Shown here one piece after another: positions 61,819-64,000 of a DNA stretch of 64,000 nucleotides. Under the pieces are notes generated by a model. It was given only the letters and a program-made list of their open reading frames with translations. It had not been told where the DNA came from and ran no database searches. Each line of letters opens with the position of its first letter. The first letter of the stretch is position 1. The DNA comes from Sediminicola sp037203765 (GTDB lineage Bacteria; Bacteroidota; Bacteroidia; Flavobacteriales; Flavobacteriaceae): the NCBI RefSeq assembly GCF_037203765.1, contig NZ_JBBCAS010000002.1, positions 475,436 to 539,435 on the forward strand. Direction: 5' to 3'. The position numbers and the translations under genes are program-made.

Positions 61819-62838
61819 ATGAGAAGCAAAAAGGTAAAACTTAAGGATATGGCTGAGATTTTGAATCTCTCCACATCCACGGTTTCAAAATCGCTATTAG
61901 GACATTCCGATATTGGGGAAAGTACCAAAAACCGGGTATTGGAATTAGCAAAAAAGATGAATTATCAGCCCAATTTGTTTGGAAAGGGTTTACGTACGCA
62001 AAAAACAATGTCTATTGGTGTCATCATTCCGGACATCACTGTTCATTATAGTTCGTTAATATTGAAAGGAATTATAGAATCTGCAAAAGGAGTGGGATAT
62101 AGGGTAATCATTTCTGAATCGGGACATCATCATCAAGATGAAAAAGATGCGATAAATACCCTGATCAACTCTAATGTGGATGGGATATTATTGTCCATTG
62201 CCCGGGAATCCCATGATATAGAACATATTTTGGAAGCCTCCAATTTTATTCCCATTGTCCTATTTGATAAGGTTTCCTCCAAAATTCCTTTGACAAAGAT
62301 TATAGATGATGATGAATTTGGCGCAGAAACAGCGGTGCAGCATTTAATAGCGCAGGGAAGGCGCAAAATTGTACTCATCCGTGAAAAATGTAAAACCTCC
62401 AATTCTGAAAATAGGTATAGGGGTTATGCCCGCGCATTATCCAGTGCTGGCCTTACGGTTGATGACGTGCTGGTACGGGAATGTGATTCTATGTCCATTG
62501 AGGATGGTTTTGCGGTAACCGAAGCCTTAATCGCGGAAAAAATTGAATTTGATGGCCTGTTCGGAGCTACGGACAATGTTGCCATAGGTGCCATACAGGC
62601 CATGAAGAAAAATGGAATCACAATTCCTAGGGATGTTTCGGTCATTGGCTTTAGTAATTCAAAAAATTCCACTATTATTGAACCCAGTTTGTCCACCATG
62701 GAACAACCTGGGTTTAATATTGGAAAATACGCGGTGAAATATTTACTGGAAGAAATATCAGAGGATTCCGACATATCAACCAACAGGACCATTGAATTAA
62801 AAACGAAGCTTATTGTCAGGGATTCCAGTCCGATATAA
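61819..62838 (+). CDS. LacI family transcriptional regulator
   Basis: A 339-residue sugar-responsive repressor. The helix-turn-helix is at residues about 5-25 (KLKDMAEILNLSTSTVSKSL), the hinge helix region includes NYQPNLFGKGLRTQKT, and the periplasmic-binding-like domain follows (SIGVIIPDITVHYSSLILKG, and NSNVDGILLSIARES). It is divergent from the receptor-led operon, with a perfect palindromic operator between. It probably represses the operon and itself until a glycoside is present. The effector is not known. Confidence 0.93.
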   Translation: MRSKKVKLKDMAEILNLSTSTVSKSLLGHSDIGESTKNRVLELAKKMNYQPNLFGKGLRTQKTMSIGVIIPDITVHYSSLILKGIIESAKGVGYRVIISESGHHHQDEKDAINTLINSNVDGILLSIARESHDIEHILEASNFIPIVLFDKVSSKIPLTKIIDDDEFGAETAVQHLIAQGRRKIVLIREKCKTSNSENRYRGYARALSSAGLTVDDVLVRECDSMSIEDGFAVTEALIAEKIEFDGLFGATDNVAIGAIQAMKKNGITIPRDVSVIGFSNSKNSTIIEPSLSTMEQPGFNIGKYAVKYLLEEISEDSDISTNRTIELKTKLIVRDSSPI

Positions 62839-62852
62839 TATAACAATACGAC

Positions 62853-63080
62853 ATGCGCACCAATAAAGATTTATTATTAAAGGGAGTAAAATTTTTAGGT
62901 TATACGGTAGCCCTAATGTTTGCGGCTCCATTTGCCATTTATCAGGCTTTTAAAAATCAAGAACATCCACTTTATCTACCTGTCCTGATTACAGGATTGA
63001 TCTTGGCCATTGGAGCCATTGGATTGGGTTTTTACGGTATCAAGACTATTATGGACAGTATGTTCAACAAAAAGAAATAA
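62853..63080 (+). CDS. Small two-helix membrane protein, DUF6095-like
   Basis: A 75-residue protein with two membrane helices at about 12-32 and 40-62 and a basic C-terminus FNKKK. NQEHPLYLPVLITGLILAIG and GIKTIMDSMF resemble flavobacterial proteins labelled DUF6095. It begins 14 bases after the LacI gene and may be co-transcribed. Function unknown. Confidence 0.72.
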   Translation: MRTNKDLLLKGVKFLGYTVALMFAAPFAIYQAFKNQEHPLYLPVLITGLILAIGAIGLGFYGIKTIMDSMFNKKK

Positions 63081-63240
63081 CAATTATACTTCTGGAAATT
63101 ATCCTTCTTATCTCCTATAAAATGCCGTAGGCAACACTTATCCCTTTAGAAAGATATGATATTCCTGCTACACCCTATGCATCATCGGTACTATCCATCA
63201 TTCATAGGAATTTAGACTGGAAACCATTAAAAATTTTAAT

Positions 63241-63248
63241 TAAGTTTG
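63241..63248 (+). promoter_or_regulatory. -7 promoter element of the deoxyribonucleotidase gene
   Basis: TAAGTTTG, an exact TAnnTTTG, 19 bases before the ATG at 63268. CTG at 63217-63219 with a 21-base spacer is a near-match to the -33 TTG. Confidence 0.5.
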
Positions 63249-63267
63249 CTCCTCAAAAATCAAGACT

Positions 63268-63789
63268 ATGATCTTATTTGTAGATATGGACGAGGTATTT
63301 GCTGATACCTATAATGCTCACATAGTACGTTATAATGAAGAATTTAACGAGAACCTTACGGTTATGGACTGTATGGGTAGGGAGGTTTGGCAATGTGTCC
63401 CTGAAGAAAGACAACAAAGTGTACACTTACATGCAAGAACCGAAGGATTTTTTAGTGATCTAGAGCCCATTAAGGACAGTAAAGAAGTTTTGAAGGAGTT
63501 ATCCTTGAAATATGATGTTTTTGTTGCTTCGGCAGCCATGCAATTCCCTAATTCCCTAATCGAAAAGAGTGATTGGTTGGATCAGCACTATCCCTTTATC
63601 CACTGGAAAAATCGTATCCTATGTGGCAGTAAGCATATTTTGAACGGTGACATTTTGATAGACGACCGCAGTTACAATCTTGAAAATTTTAATGGGAGAA
63701 AAATATTGTTCACATCTCCACATAACATAAATACTACTGGTTTTGAACGTGCTGATAATTGGTTAGAGATAGCCGATAAATTACTCTAG
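63268..63789 (+). CDS. 5'(3')-deoxyribonucleotidase (NT5C-type HAD phosphatase)
   Basis: A 173-residue HAD-fold phosphatase. Motif I is FVDMDEVFADTYN (residues 4-16, nucleophile Asp6 and acid Asp8), and the late motif is ILIDDRSYNLENFNGRKILF. These match bacterial proteins of the NT5C family that dephosphorylate deoxynucleoside monophosphates. The aromatic-rich middle part HYPFIHWKNRIL is also typical. It is a single gene with its own promoter and terminator. Confidence 0.88.
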   Translation: MILFVDMDEVFADTYNAHIVRYNEEFNENLTVMDCMGREVWQCVPEERQQSVHLHARTEGFFSDLEPIKDSKEVLKELSLKYDVFVASAAMQFPNSLIEKSDWLDQHYPFIHWKNRILCGSKHILNGDILIDDRSYNLENFNGRKILFTSPHNINTTGFERADNWLEIADKLL

Positions 63790-63815
63790 CGCTGTATTAA
63801 CTGATACTACTCATG

Positions 63816-63837
63816 GCCGTCCATTTTATTGGATGGC
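63816..63837 (+). terminator. Rho-independent terminator after the deoxyribonucleotidase gene
   Basis: GCCGTCCA (63816-63823) pairs with TGGATGGC (63830-63837) with one G-T pair, followed by eight T. Confidence 0.85.
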
Positions 63838-63892
63838 TTTTTTTTGATCTAATAGGACCTACACGGCCACATTTCACCATAGCGCATAAAAA

Positions 63893-63918
63893 AACCCCTC
63901 ATCGTTAGATGAAGGGTT
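63893..63918 (-). terminator. Rho-independent terminator of the rRNA operon
   Basis: AACCCCTCATC (63893-63903) pairs with GATGAAGGGTT (63908-63918) around gtta with one G-U. On the minus strand seven T follow. It lies about 12 bases past the 5S 3' end. Confidence 0.85.
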
Positions 63919-63929
63919 CTTCGAAAAAA

Positions 63930-64000
63930 GGCGGCGACCTACTCTCCCACTTGGTATAGCAGTACCATCGGCGCTGATGGGCTTAACTTCCCTGTTCGGA
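63930..64000 (-). rRNA. rrf: 5S ribosomal RNA, 3' part (partial at window edge)
   Basis: On the minus strand the sequence reads CCGAACAGGGAAGTTAAGCC, then CCCATCAGCGCCGATGGTAC and finally GGGAGAGTAGGTCGCCGCC, the conserved 3' two-thirds of a bacterial 5S rRNA. The 5' part is beyond the right edge. With 5S last and a terminator just after it, a 16S-23S-5S operon transcribed leftward is expected to the right. The exact 3' end may be off by one or two bases. Confidence 0.93.

Noticed and set aside
1..64000. CRISPR arrays, insertion sequences, prophage or integrative elements
   Set aside because: No regularly spaced repeats, transposase, integrase or terminal inverted repeats were seen; gene content is ordinary chromosomal.

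Overview
The window looks like a chromosomal segment of a marine-type Flavobacteriaceae (Bacteroidota). The base composition is AT-rich. Promoters carry the Bacteroidota -7 element TAnnTTTG, found at fourteen sensible positions. The proteins are typical of the group: TonB-dependent receptors, DUF4249, PorD/DUF4835, the Bacteroidota-type omega subunit, an N-terminally extended GAPDH and monomeric isocitrate dehydrogenase. No mobile element, CRISPR array, phage or tRNA gene was seen. The genus cannot be fixed from the sequence alone.

Layout. 1-10.7 kb holds mostly plus-strand housekeeping genes (smpB, an oxidoreductase, a 3-hydroxyacyl-CoA dehydrogenase, DUF1015, YggS, an exonuclease/GIY-YIG fusion, a K+ channel, miaA) and a gluconate kinase/permease pair, with pcm on the minus strand. 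10.7-23.1 kb is a long minus-strand block: a two-component system, coaE, a YbbR-like protein, a glycosyltransferase, fabI, recN, porD, coaBC, rpoZ, bamD, dapA and DUF6913. 23.2-25.4 kb has a 5'-nucleotidase split into two genes. 25.4-29.1 kb is a minus-strand ligA/prmC operon. 29.1-35.5 kb has ribD, HAD, DMT, YigZ, dnaA, a protein phosphatase and an RsmI-like methyltransferase. 35.5-38.7 kb is minus strand: a lysozyme-like protein, mltG, an acetyltransferase and dapF. 38.8-50.2 kb has htrA, gap, a coiled-coil membrane protein, trmD, rplS, icd and a TonB receptor/DUF4249 pair. An 803-base gene-poor stretch lies before icd.

The most distinctive region is 50.2-62.8 kb. Seven co-directional minus-strand genes encode a TonB-dependent receptor, a GT4-like glycosyltransferase, a GH63 (MGH1-like) hydrolase, a GH13_18 phosphorylase of the glucosylglycerate type, a sodium:solute symporter, a glycerate kinase and a GntP-type permease. 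A divergent LacI-type regulator stands at the head, and a perfect 30-bp palindrome lies between them. Together they read as a regulon for uptake and breakdown of glucosylglycerate-type compatible solutes. Glucose or glucose-1-phosphate and glycerate would be released, and the glycerate would be phosphorylated into lower glycolysis.

The right edge holds a DUF6095-like membrane protein, a 5'(3')-deoxyribonucleotidase and, running off the window on the minus strand, the 3' end of a 5S rRNA. A ribosomal RNA operon transcribed leftward therefore ends here.
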